From the NCBI GenBank assembly GCA_018806915.1, contig JAGKQI010000099.1, forward strand, positions 1,054,001 to 1,118,000: a stretch of 64,000 nucleotides of DNA, in the 5' to 3' direction. Origin of the DNA: Phytophthora colocasiae (lineage: Eukaryota; Oomycota; Peronosporomycetes; Peronosporales; Peronosporaceae). Shown here in pieces: positions 19,533-32,344 of this stretch. Position numbers and translations under genes: made by a program. Every line of letters begins with the position of its first letter. Position 1 is the first letter of the stretch. The notes under the pieces are model-generated. The model was not told the DNA's origin. It worked only from the letters and a program-made list of their open reading frames with translations, and made no database searches.

Positions 19533-19813
19533 TGTTGTGTCGCTTCCAAAGGAAATGTAGAAGTGATATGTATTGAGCTGTTCGTTAGTTTGCACTAACA
19601 GCTCTTGTCCTATGCATGCCCTTGGAGGTGACCGCTCCGGTGGCACAAACCGTCCGTACTTGCTGCACCTGCATAACAGTCCATACTTGATCAGTTGAGC
19701 AACCGTCCTTACTTGCTGCAGCTGGTCATCTTCTGTAGAGTGTTGGTGTTGCTGGGCTAGATCCCAACAACGGCTACACAGTGTAGCACCAGCTACAACA
19801 ACCAGCTACAACA
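19533..19813 (-). repeat. 3' LTR of element A
   Basis: Long terminal repeat identical to 62082-62349 over 268 bp (19533-19800), plus a 13-bp tandem duplication of its first bases (minus strand TGTTGTAGCTGGT) at 19801-19813. The polypurine tract lies directly beyond at 19814-19824. CGTGG precedes it at 19528-19532. Confidence 0.9.
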
Positions 19814-19889
19814 CTTCCCCCTCCAAAAGCGCCTTCAATATAAAGCCGTACAGCTCGATGTGAGCTGCGGTTCACGAGTCTGCGTGAAA

Positions 19890-21354
19890 CTAGTCCAGTT
19901 GTAGCGCCCTGCGTAGTGCCTTTACAGGTGCCTTGTTGCCGTGGTTGCGAACGAAAGCCTTCACAGCAACGGGAACGTCCTGCAAGAGAGTGTCCGCGGG
20001 CTCCCAGGAATCCTCAAGAGTATCGAGACCACGCCAGTGCACCTTGATCTCATGTCGTTTCTCTTGACGATTGTAGCGGGCCTCGAGCAAAGATTCCACG
20101 ACGTGGCCCTCGCTGTTGTGCGCAATATGCAGTAACAGATCCTCGGTCACGTTGAGGGAAGCATCAGCATAAAATTTGAGCCGGCTAGCGTGCGCCTCTT
20201 TCTTCTGCCCTGTGATCAAGTTCTCGATCTCAAAGATCCAGTTGGACACAGTCGCCACCACACGTGCTGGCCCGCACCACTTCACGCTGAGCTTGCTGCG
20301 TGTGTGCTGCCAGACGTCGGCGTACAAAATAAAGTCTCCCACATCAAACTGGGCCATGGTAGTGCCCCGCTTTTTCGCGTGCCCTTTGCGTCCCGCTGCT
20401 CGGACGGCCACGTTGGCCTCTTTGCTGCGTTTGTGCATTGATTGTAGGGCTTGCTGCAGCTGCACGACATGCTCCATTTGCATTGTTTGTATCTCGTCAA
20501 GAGTAGTCGTTTTGATGGGTCCAGGTACTGCAATGTGATCACTTGGTCCCATAGCTTTGAGTCCTGTCATGGCGGTCAATGGCGCCACACCTCCCAGTGA
20601 CGGTGACGCCGAGTTGTTCAGCACCATCTGAACAATCTTTATCACTCTTGGCCATTCGTGTGGTTGCAGCCTCCATTCAGATAAGAGTGCGCGACAGCAG
20701 CGCAAAGCTTCCCGGTTCACCACCTCTACGGTGCCATTTGCCCACGGGCACCTAGCGGTGGTGAAATGGTGGTGTGCCCCCATTGCATGTTGAAGAGCTT
20801 CGATCACCTTGTTCTTGAAGTGTGTCCCTTGATCACTCACCCAAGACCGACACACTCCAAACGCAGCAAACCAGTCGAGCAGAGCACTAAATGTAGTTTC
20901 CGCATCAGCTGCCTCGCTAGGCACAAGCCACACGTACTTGGACGCGTCGTCCTTGATCACCAGGACGTACGCCTGGTCCGTGTCGCTCTCCCCTATGTAC
21001 AGAAAGTCCCAGTGCAGGAGCTCGTTCGGGTGCTCAGCGTGCAACGCTTCCCCAAGTAGACGGGGTTGTGGTGGGCCACCTAGAGTACTGGCACAGTGCA
21101 GGCACCGCTGGACGAAAAACTCCACGTCGCGAGCCATTTCCTTCCAGACGAACTTCTCGCTAATATTTTTCAAGGTCACTGCACTGCCTCTGTGTCCAGC
21201 AATACCAAAGTGCCCAACGACACACACTCGCACTTGTAATTGCGTGGCTTCATCCGGAATCCAGATCCGACCCTGCTTGTCCCTCCAGATAGAGACTGCA
21301 TCTTCACTGTCGAGGGCGAAATCCCGTGGCGGATCGGCTGCACTTTGCGCTGCC
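19890..21354 (-). pseudogene. Pol of element A, part 3: integrase and chromodomain
   Basis: C-terminal third of the pol polyprotein. It carries the integrase zinc finger (GHFGIAGHRG ... RCLHCAS), the catalytic core with Asp in HWDFLYIG, Asp in WVSDQGTHFKN and Glu in NGTVEVVNRE, and a C-terminal chromodomain (IKVHWRGLDTLEDSWEPAD). The frame is open up to the ACAAT duplication of copia element C, beyond which the RNase H piece (26302-27013) continues in frame. It is inactive as it stands because the gene is cut twice. Confidence 0.88.
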
Positions 21355-21359
21355 ACAAT

Positions 21360-21586
21360 TGTAGGAAACACGAACACAGGGAGGGTCTTCTCGGTCGAAC
21401 GCAAATCACAGAGTGAGCTCGATTTATACGGATAGTTGGGAAACGCACAAACTTCTACACACATCACCTGGGAGACCTCGCCTAGTGTTGTCGTCCAGGG
21501 AGAGGTATCTTGCGCAACTGCTGATCGCCACACCTGGCAGCTGACCTACAGTGCGCTGCTTGCACATCGTCTGCTCACGAACAACA
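21360..21586 (-). repeat. 3' LTR of copia element C
   Basis: 227-bp LTR, reading TGTTGTTCG...CCTACA on the minus strand. Nearly identical to 26075-26301. ACAAT duplication lies immediately left at 21355-21359. Confidence 0.95.
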
Positions 21587-21615
21587 CCTCCCCCACAAGC
21601 AGCGCACGAGCACGT

Positions 21616-24726
<3,111 letters not shown>

Positions 24727-26052
24727 TCATTCATCGTTCTCACTCTCTTCCTCGGCTTCTGCGTTAAGTGCCGTGCCTTTTCCAAACTCACCGTTCTTGT
24801 TGCCCTGCAAGTACGTGCGGCAGAAATCAGCGGTGTGGCCCGTAGCTCCGCACTCGTAGCACTTGAACGAGCTCTTGGAGTTTACATTGGTTGCCTTCGG
24901 CTTCTTTTTCCGCTCCACAACCGCGGCTTGGGCTAGGGCTTCCGCAGGACGTTTCTTCGGGTTTTTGGCGTTCTTCATTGTCGTTTGCTGAGGCTTATTG
25001 CTCGCGGGCTTTGTGGTCTTGTTCTTTGGCGTCATAGCGGCTGGCTGCGTGACTTTCGTCTTTCTTCGGTCCGGAAGGCGTCCGTCGGTTTCTGCTTTGC
25101 GTGCCAACGCTGCCACCGCCGTCTTCAGTTGGTCTTCGGGCTTGTCGTCTTCGAGACTGACCTTCGTCTCCAGAAAGTCCGTGAACTTGGGGTATGCGTT
25201 TCTCACGAAGGCGACTAGGGCATGGCGCGCGTTCGCGGGAACTGCCTTTCCACCTTCTAGTGCATCTGCCATTTGGAGCAGCCGGTCGGCAAACTCTCTG
25301 TAAGTCTCATTCCAACGCTTCCGTTCCTTCTTGATGTGCTCGGCGATGTCCACGCCGAGCAGAACCGGTCTGAACTCGTACATCAGCGCATTTGCGCCAT
25401 CGGAGTAAGACGCTGCGGGGTTGGCGGTGCGCCAGTCACGATACCAGCGGCGGGCCATGCCCGTGAGATTCATCTTGAATATTGCTTTCTTCACGTCCTC
25501 ACTCCACACTTGACCTGCAATCGCTTGTGCATCGTCGATCTGTTCGTCGAGCTCCTCACAGAACTCACGAGCCTTCGCATCGAAGTTTCCTGTCGCTACA
25601 GTACCATCAAACCGTTCAATCTTGATGTTACGTAGGTCGATCTTGTCCGAACGCTTCCCGTGCGCGGCGTTATTGTTCTCACCGGCGCCATTGTTGGACT
25701 CTTCGTCATCATTGGGTTCTTGTTCTGGCTGAGGCTGCGAATGTTGGCTTCCACCACCATCTTGGTTTGCATTAAAGGCAGCTGCCAGTGCGGTAAGCGC
25801 GGGGCCGACGCTGGCAATCTGTGCGATGATGGCGGGGTCGAGTGCCGTGGCGCTTACTGGAGCTTGAGCAGCCTGCGTGGGAGTAGGGGCTCGCACAGGA
25901 ACTTGACTAGTGGCTTGGATAGCCTGTGCGAGAGGCGGGGCTGTAACCGGTGCTTGACTCGTGCTGACTGGAGCAGCGGGCGGTGAGGCATTAGCTTGAC
26001 CTCCATCGTTGGCTGCTGCTGCAGCTACACTTCCTCGAGTGCTCACAACCAT
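24727..26052 (-). CDS. gag: Gag of copia element C
   Basis: Capsid protein of about 441 aa from the ATG at 26050-26052; the frame also extends upstream into the LTR. An Ala/Gln-rich N-terminus precedes a UBN2-type gag domain (region IFKMNLTGMARRWYRDW to EFADRLLQMADALEGG) and a zinc knuckle CYECGATGHTADFC (CX2CX4HX4C) close to the C-terminus. It stops at TGA 24727-24729, after which the protease begins in the same frame. Copia elements usually encode gag and pol as one frame, so this TGA is either readthrough or a mutation. Confidence 0.85.
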   Translation of the reverse strand: MVVSTRGSVAAAAANDGGQANASPPAAPVSTSQAPVTAPPLAQAIQATSQVPVRAPTPTQAAQAPVSATALDPAIIAQIASVGPALTALAAAFNANQDGGGSQHSQPQPEQEPNDDEESNNGAGENNNAAHGKRSDKIDLRNIKIERFDGTVATGNFDAKAREFCEELDEQIDDAQAIAGQVWSEDVKKAIFKMNLTGMARRWYRDWRTANPAASYSDGANALMYEFRPVLLGVDIAEHIKKERKRWNETYREFADRLLQMADALEGGKAVPANARHALVAFVRNAYPKFTDFLETKVSLEDDKPEDQLKTAVAALARKAETDGRLPDRRKTKVTQPAAMTPKNKTTKPASNKPQQTTMKNAKNPKKRPAEALAQAAVVERKKKPKATNVNSKSSFKCYECGATGHTADFCRTYLQGNKNGEFGKGTALNAEAEEESENDE

Positions 26053-26074
26053 AAGCGAACTGCGGCTGTTAACC

Positions 26075-26301
26075 TGTAGGAAACACGAACACAGGGAGGG
26101 TCTTCTCGGTCGAACGCAAATCACAGAGTGAGCTCGATTTATACGGATAGTTGGGAAACGCACAAACTTCTACACACATCACCTGGGAGACCTCGCCTAG
26201 TGTTGTCGTCCAGGGAGAGGTATCTTGCGCAACTGCTGATCGCCACACCTGGCAGCTGACCTACAGTGCGCTGCTTGCACATCGTCTGCGCACGAACAAC
26301 A
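26075..26301 (-). repeat. 5' LTR of copia element C
   Basis: 227-bp LTR whose right end (minus strand TGTTGTTCG) abuts the ACAAT duplication at 26302-26306. The 18 bases following its inner end (minus strand GGTTAACAGCCGCAGTTC) occupy the primer-binding-site position. Confidence 0.95.
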
Positions 26302-26306
26302 ACAAT

Positions 26307-27009
26307 CTCCAGCAATGTTGGCCACACAAACGCTTCATCAAGCTGAGGCGACAATGGTAGTGGCACTTGACGGATAGCACAGACAATCTTGAAGGTAGAT
26401 CCCCATCTTGATAGAAGGTCGGCCCACACGTTATCCTCACCCGCAATATCGTGAATGTCGTATTTGTATCCCATCAGTAGTAGGGACCACCGGTGGAGCT
26501 TATCCGCGGTGTACTTTGGTACAGAGCTCGACACACTGTGCGGGTCAAAGATATACCGTAGGTTGCGGTGGTCCGTGAATAACGCGAAGCCATCGTGACG
26601 GTGCAATAGATAGTCTGCGCGTCTGCACGTCTCCACGATTGCATAAGCTTCTTTCTCGACAATTGCCCACCGCTTCGCTGCACCGGTGAAGGATCCGCTC
26701 AACATCATCAGCGGTTGATGCTCTTGCTCACTAAGCGGCCTGTTAGCGTGCTCACGAGGAATCTGCGTGATGGCGGCGCCCCAATGATCGTCACTCGCGT
26801 CGGTGTACACCGAGAGTTGTTTCTCAGGGTCCGGATGCGCTAACAGCAGCGCATGCTGCAATGCTTCCTTGCAACGATCCAAACAGGCAACCTCGTTGTC
26901 ACCCCACCCCACGTCAGAGAGTTTGATGGACCGGACTTGTTGCTTCTTGCGGCCCCCAGCTCGCTCATACACTCGCTCCATTGTCTTCACGAGAGGGTCA
27001 ATCAATTTA
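26307..27009 (-). pseudogene. Pol of element A, part 2: RNase H
   Basis: Middle piece of the split pol frame. It has the end of the RT thumb/connection and the RNase H domain (LSVYTDASDDHWGAAI, GSFTGAAKRWAIVEKEAYAIV, FALFTDHRNLRYIF, DNVWADLLSRWG), with catalytic Asp/Glu residues kept. The left end is cut by copia C and the right end by the TTAA boundary of segment B. With one TTAA kept, the codons join part 1 (59104-60268) without a shift. Confidence 0.88.
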
Positions 27010-27013
27010 TTAA

Positions 27014-27051
27014 CCCACCGGCGACCGTTATCCCAGCTTTGCTGGGATAAG
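27014..27051. repeat. Left terminal inverted repeat of B
   Basis: Begins CCCACCGGCGACCG directly after TTAA (27010-27013). It continues with the palindrome TTATCCCAGC-TTT-GCTGGGATAA plus G, which could itself form a hairpin or bind the transposase as a dimer. Confidence 0.85.
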
Positions 27052-27369
27052 AAAAACCTCAGAGAAAAACCTTGTTAGAAGCCCTTTCGTCTTTAAAGTG
27101 ATATTCACGTCGTTTTATCCAATAGGTGTCGTTTGCGGATTTCTCCCCTGGAACGGTGATGAGCATGGCGGGAGGTCTTCCGTGCCGCCATTGGTCGCCA
27201 AGCGTTGATTTACTAGGGCGGAGTGCAACTGGCAGGGCACATTTTAGTGGCTTGACGACCTTTTATTGCAAGGTAAATTTGTGAAATATGCTTCCGGAAG
27301 CGTTTTGCGTGCTGTCTTAACTAGATAATACAGTTCTCTACTACCAGCTATCAAGGGCAAGAGCAGTAA
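27052..27369. other. Left subterminal region of B
   Basis: About 320 bp with no gene. It does not visibly match the right subterminal sequence. It may hold transposase-binding sites, but no repeated motif stands out. Confidence 0.4.
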
Positions 27370-28224
27370 GCAGAAGGCATCCGTTGGCTGGTGACTGGCA
27401 AGGACATTCCCTCCCTGGATTTGTATCTGGAAGATGCTGCGATTCCAAGTGATGGAGGCGGGCGAGAAGCTCCGTACACGTTGCTGTGTATGGTTGTAGC
27501 GGTGGAGAAGGCTGACGAAGTATCAGAGGATGTATGGGAGATATACCAGTACGAACGAGATGTCAGTCTTTTCGAGCGCCTTCTACAAGCGTCAGACGAT
27601 TTCAGTATGCATACGAACTCTACACGGAAGAAGCTCACGCTGAAACGCAGACAGAAAGCGCACGAAGATGGAGAGTTAAAGCTCCAAACGAGTTCAGTTC
27701 GTGTCCAGGCAGATCTACTGCGGCTTCTATCGTCGACATCAAGCGCTGTCACTAAAAGGAGACTGGAAGACCAGCTTGAAAGCCTCCGAGTCCAGCAAAT
27801 TATTGAAACTACTGGTGTTTTCCAGCCTCGACATCTGCAGATCACAGCGCTGGAAGAAGATCCACTGGAATTCCGTCGCGATACTCATGGTATCGCTCAA
27901 TTATGGGGTACGTCTACGTGTGAGTGTACTGTGTGAATTGAATTGATGGTTGATTGTCATGTAGGACGCAACGTACTGGGAGAACACTACGCTCCTAAGA
28001 GTGATCTACTGCGCTTTCTCCATTCCCACTCAGTGCCAGAGATTTTCAAGCGCATGAAGCGGGTAGTGCGTGACGACCTCAGCACTCGTAACAAACGGCG
28101 TATTGCAGCACTCAATGCCAAGGAGAAGGAACGCAAAAAAGAGCTTGAGAAGCAGGGTATTCTGTCTCCTGAGCAGCAGCTAGAGGCAAAGTTCGACCGA
28201 CTCCTCAATCCAAGTGTAGCGTAG
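27370..28224 (+). pseudogene. 5'-truncated two-exon gene, function unknown
   Basis: An open frame follows an in-frame TAA at 27367 and has no ATG before TGKDIPSLDLYLEDAA. A 57-bp phase-1 intron is inferred at 27908-27964 (GTACGT...ATGTAG), joining HGIAQLWG to RNVLGEHYAP and giving about 265 codons in total. The protein is hydrophilic, mostly helical, with basic patches (RKKLTLKRRQK, KEKERKKELEKQG). The clean splice and long frame argue that this is a real gene that lost its 5' end, probably captured into B. I recognise no family. Confidence 0.6.
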
Positions 28225-28395
28225 AGTGAAGAGCCCCCGGCAAAGGGATCTACAAGCTTTGAAACGACGCAGATACCCAATCTTGCGATGGCATCACGTA
28301 CAAGACAGCCGTTCTTCGGCATCTGAAGCCGTCGACGGCAGTTAGACGAACAGAATGACTCGGCTCGTAGTCAATACACTCGGAGGTGGCGTCCA

Positions 28396-28848
28396 ATGGC
28401 TCGATATCCCTGGATCTTTTCGGTTCTGCTGTTTGGAATTATCACTTTCCCGACAATTGCTGTGTCAATTGACTACGGAACGTTTACTTGGAGCAAGTGG
28501 AACGAGATGCACACGTCTACTTCGGGCTGGACTGCAATCCGAAGGATGTACCGTTCAGGGCCGCGTGTACGAGCCAAGATATTTGTATCGACACCAGTTG
28601 CAATGAGCAACCTGCAGACAAATGCTGCCTTGTTTTGCCAGCAGATCAAGGATTTTATGGAGGTAGAAACCGTTGATCGAGTACTTCTTGAGTACGGAAG
28701 CCAAATCCGAGACCCCCTGCTGAGCCGCGACACAAAGTCGATAGCTATAAAAGCGGTTTCGTGTAGGAGAAAGTGGGCAACCGGTGGCAAGACTACTGGA
28801 GGTCTGGCGTTAGTCGCCAGCGAGGTTAGTTTCCCTGGCTCAAAGTGA
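28396..28848 (+). pseudogene. Decayed secreted-protein fragment
   Basis: Begins with a good signal peptide (ARYPWIFSVLLFGIITFPTI). Shortly after codon 35 the protein-like content moves to another frame, where a cysteine-rich segment is legible (HVYFGLDCNPKDVPF, then DICIDTSCNEQPADKCC, to FYGG near 28660). The original gene therefore probably encoded a small secreted Cys-rich protein that has since frameshifted or lost an intron boundary. No family identified. Confidence 0.4.
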
Positions 28849-29009
28849 CGGATAAACGGCTCAATACATATTGGTTCATCAGTGAGCATACATGTAGAAA
28901 TGGAATGGGTCAACTGTGGCGAAACCTTGGCTTAAGTGCCAGTAATGACTACAGATCGTATGGTATACAAATTCTAGTCAAACGGGGCCTTGTGAACTTG
29001 TGAAAGAGA

Positions 29010-29896
29010 ATGGCAGATTTTTCTGATGAAGAAGATCGCCAGCTCGTCCAGCTAGCAGCGACGTACGTGAAAGCTGGACGCCGCGTCAAGTGGTCGTTAG
29101 TGGCAGAAAAGATGAGACCACAGAAATGGAGTCCAGAGAAGCTTCAGCAACGTATCAAGACGCTCAAGCGACGACTAGGAACTGACATGTTGCAATTTCC
29201 GCTGCGATTCTTTCGGAAGTCACTCCAACAAAATAGCAAGAGCCAACGAGTCCAACAAGCGGATAGTACGCCCGGAATTACAGAGCAATTGATGGTACCG
29301 TTGTCTCCCGAAGACACGTACAACGCCACAGAAAGGCTTTTTCGTGTGTTGACTAGGCGCGATGTACGTGCCAATAAGCGTCAGCTAAATGCTGGGGAGA
29401 TCACGATGGTAGCAGTATCCAGTTTTATAACTGAAGCAGCCTTTCAAGAGGGCGATGTGTTTCTCGACGCTGGATCTGGTATCGGGAACGTTCTCGTCCA
29501 GATTGCGTTACAAACTCGGGCGTCTTGCGTGGTGGGCATTGAGATTCAAGACAACTTGGTAGCAAAAGGGATGAAACTAATCGCGTCAGCAGTTGTGGAC
29601 CTTCCGCATTTGCAAAAGATCTGTGTTGTCGCCGGAGACATCCGTGGGTTTAAGGAAAGCAACAAAGCTGTTGTGTGCGCTGGAAAAAATTATCGTCAAG
29701 TCGACCTGGCTCGCTAATCAACTCCGCTACTGTTTTGTACTGTCATGACACCGTGTTTGAAGAAGATGCCGTGTTGGCGGTTATCAACATGTGTGTGGTA
29801 TTACCTCATCTTCGCCTGGTGGGATTAACGACGCTGGTATGTCCACGCCATCGACATTCATGCTCTAGCCCTTTTGTATTCGATGGGAGCTTCTGA
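29010..29896 (+). pseudogene. Myb/SANT plus DOT1-like methyltransferase, frameshifted
   Basis: The ATG at 29010 starts a protein with an N-terminal Myb/SANT helix-turn-helix (residues about 4-52: DEEDRQLVQLAATYVKAG, then WSLVAEKM). A Rossmann methyltransferase of DOT1 type follows from about residue 130. SAM-binding motif I is VFLDAGSGIGNVLVQIA and the acidic residue lies in VVGIEIQDN. The frame stops at 29715-29717, but the DOT1 fold continues in another frame (ATVLYCHDTVFEEDAVL ... CPRHRHSC) to 29896. So one frameshift, or a missed intron, divides the gene. DOT1 proteins methylate H3K79; DNA-binding Myb fusions could direct this to chosen loci. Its position inside B suggests it is cargo. 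Confidence 0.7.
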
Positions 29897-30269
29897 AAAC
29901 ACTTCATGTTCAAATGACATTCGGGAATTCACTCCGAGAGCTACACTTGTACATTAGACGAGCGAGACCAGTCGCAGTCGAAGAAACTTAAAGCCACAAG
30001 GACTTCGAGTGGAAGCATGACAAGATGGAGAGGCAACTTCGCGACAATGGCAATGAGGGCTGCATCGTGCTGTCGATAACGGGTCAGTAGGACAAATAGG
30101 TGCTGGTGCAAGAGTGCTTAGAGCGGCTAGCTAGCAAGGACTTAAACTTCCCGAGCTCAATTCCAGAACACCCGACACATACCAACATTGCACCACAGTT
30201 TACTTCAACACATAATGAAACACGGTTGTTGAAGTCGTTTGACTGTTCGTTATTCTCTTCCTTTAAATT

Positions 30270-31760
30270 TCACAAGTTGTTCCCTGCAACTTCTTCGTTA
30301 CCCCCCCCTTTAGCATTAGTTCTTTTGACTTCACCCATGCTTCCTCTGCCTTTCTTGTCCTTCTTTCTTATCGTACTGCTGACAGATTTCACTTCCTTGC
30401 CTTTCGTGTTGATTTGCCGTACGGCCGCTTCCAGCTCTTCGTCTTGCTCTTCAATCTTCGCTCGCCGCATTCAGTGCTGTCTCCAGATATTTTACTTTCT
30501 TCTGGTAGCCGCTTGATATCGCCTTCTCTCCTGCTAATTCGGCTGTTTTGCTTCTGAGTGCCTCCTCCAATTTTTTCTGCTTACCTTTGTCACCTCGTCG
30601 ACCAGTGGAAGCCTTGCGCTGAGCCTCTAGTTCTTCTCGAAGCGTAGTGGAGTTCAACTTCTCCTCATCCAGTTCCCGCACTAGTTCTTGAATTTTTTCC
30701 TCAGCTTCCAAGTGTCTCGCCTTGAGATCCTCCAACTTGGATACGTGGCTTGTCTCCAAGTCCTTCAACTTCCTGTCGGATGCAGCAGACAGCGAGACGG
30801 AGATCTTGCTGTAGATCAAATCAAACTCCGCCCGTAAAGTCTGCTTCTCCTCTTCAGTGTCACACACGAGAGTCGGTAAAGTCGCCGCTACTGCTTGAAC
30901 TTGGTCTAAACTCGACTCCTTCCCTATCTTTCCAGTAGCAAGTGGCTTCGCTGCTTGGCTTATCTCTCTTCCTCCCGAATTGCACGTCTCAGCTCTTTCT
31001 TAGTTTCTTCGTGGCCCTCGCTCAAAAGCTCCTGTATCTTCGTGACCAACGAGGCATTGCTTGACGCCACGAGTTCTCTTAGGCCTGCGCTGGGATCTGC
31101 ATTAGCCTTGTTTTTCTTATTTTCCAACACCTTGAGATACCCTGCATATACGTCCTTGAGCAGAGACTGGTGGTGCTTCTTGAGCTCTGCTGGTTCGCTC
31201 TTGAAGGCCTTGGACTGAATTTTGGTCGCTAAATCATTGTAATCCACCTTTTCGCATCTATTTCGTGCGGCGAGATACCGTTCTACCCACAAGCGCTTCT
31301 GATAGTTTGCCAAAGTGTACGGCTGCGCTTTCGTGCGCCGCTCGCATTGCCGCTTATCTCCTTGGTACTCCTCGTTGCAAGCTCTCCTCATTTCATCGCA
31401 AGCTTCCTTCAGGAATTTGATGGGAACCTCTTGGCCTTCTGCCTCCTCCGGTTCAGCAGCATCAACATCCTGTACAGAAACTTCAGTATCTTGGCCTGTC
31501 GGTTTTGGTCGCTTGCTAGATCCATCCGGGGACTCAGTAATATTCCCTTTTCGTTTCTTAGATGAAGGCTTGCCCTTGGTTGACGACTTGCTCTTGGCCG
31601 ACTGATTCTCCTGCGTTTTGGCCGGGACGACTAACGAATTCGTTTGTGCTGCCACCGACAGTAACTGCCTCGTATGCGCAGTTCTCTCGGTTTGCCCATC
31701 CTTCACCCGCGTAACCAGAGCGACCTTGGTTTTCCTTTTCCCCGCACGCGTCTTCACCAT
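30270..31760 (-). pseudogene. Basic coiled-coil protein, frameshifted twice
   Basis: The minus-strand ATG at 31758-31760 starts a lysine-rich N-terminus with nuclear-localisation character (MVKTRAGKRKTK). A conserved-looking middle follows (FLKEACDEMRRACNEEYQG to KVLENKKNKAN), then a long coiled coil (residues about 300-430) and a basic tail. The frame shifts near 30960 and again near 30465; reading across them gives about 490 aa. A role in chromatin or as a structural partner is possible, but there is no identifiable family. It lies next to the transposase and reads in the same direction. Confidence 0.55.
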
Positions 31761-31879
31761 CGTCTTTCAATGGAAATCACACGCAACAAAAAACATACCA
31801 AAGAATTTGACATCATTTACTCACTAAGTACGAATTATTTATCTCACAACTCAATATTGCGCCACCATTGACTAAACCT

Positions 31880-32247
31880 CAAGAGCTACGAGACGGGTAC
31901 GGGCAAAGTCAAGCGGGTACACGAAGAGCGGCGAGCGGGCACCGCGAAGCCAGGTTGCCCTTGAAGAAACGCCAGAACTGGTCCTTGGTTACACCGTAAT
32001 GAAGAGCTTATGAACTTGTCCTTTAAGGCAAAGTTCAGGGCCTGGGTGCCCTGCTCCTTGGACACACGCACGAAGCAGTCCACGATGCCCTTGTTCGGTT
32101 AATCTGCGACGAAGCACTGCAGAAGCAGCTTGACACGCTCGATGGAGGCCACGACGGTCTTGGAGATACCGCCGGCAGCCAGGTCCATGAAGAACGAAAC
32201 GGCGCCGCTCTTCTTCTCCGAAGTGGCGACTGGGTCAGGGCGCTCAT
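31880..32247 (-). pseudogene. ADP/ATP carrier fragment with internal deletions
   Basis: Minus-strand remnant of a mitochondrial carrier. After a few codons from the ATG at 32245-32247 the frame shifts to FFMDLAAGGISKTVVASIER with VKLLLQ following, the first helix and matrix signature of ADP/ATP translocases (normally PIERVKLLLQ). A stop then follows. Downstream pieces correspond to KGIVDCFVRV, TQALNFALKDKF, GVTKDQFWRFF and LFVYPLDFARTRL of the same family, with the stretches in between missing. It is plainly non-functional. The host gene should exist elsewhere, so this is a captured piece within B. Confidence 0.8.
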
Positions 32248-32344
32248 CTTGAGGTAAGGGGGGAGACTTTAAGAGTCTTCAGCGAAACATAGAAAAATCC
32301 TAAATGATCGAGGTCGAGCACGCGGATATTCCATGCAATGGCAA

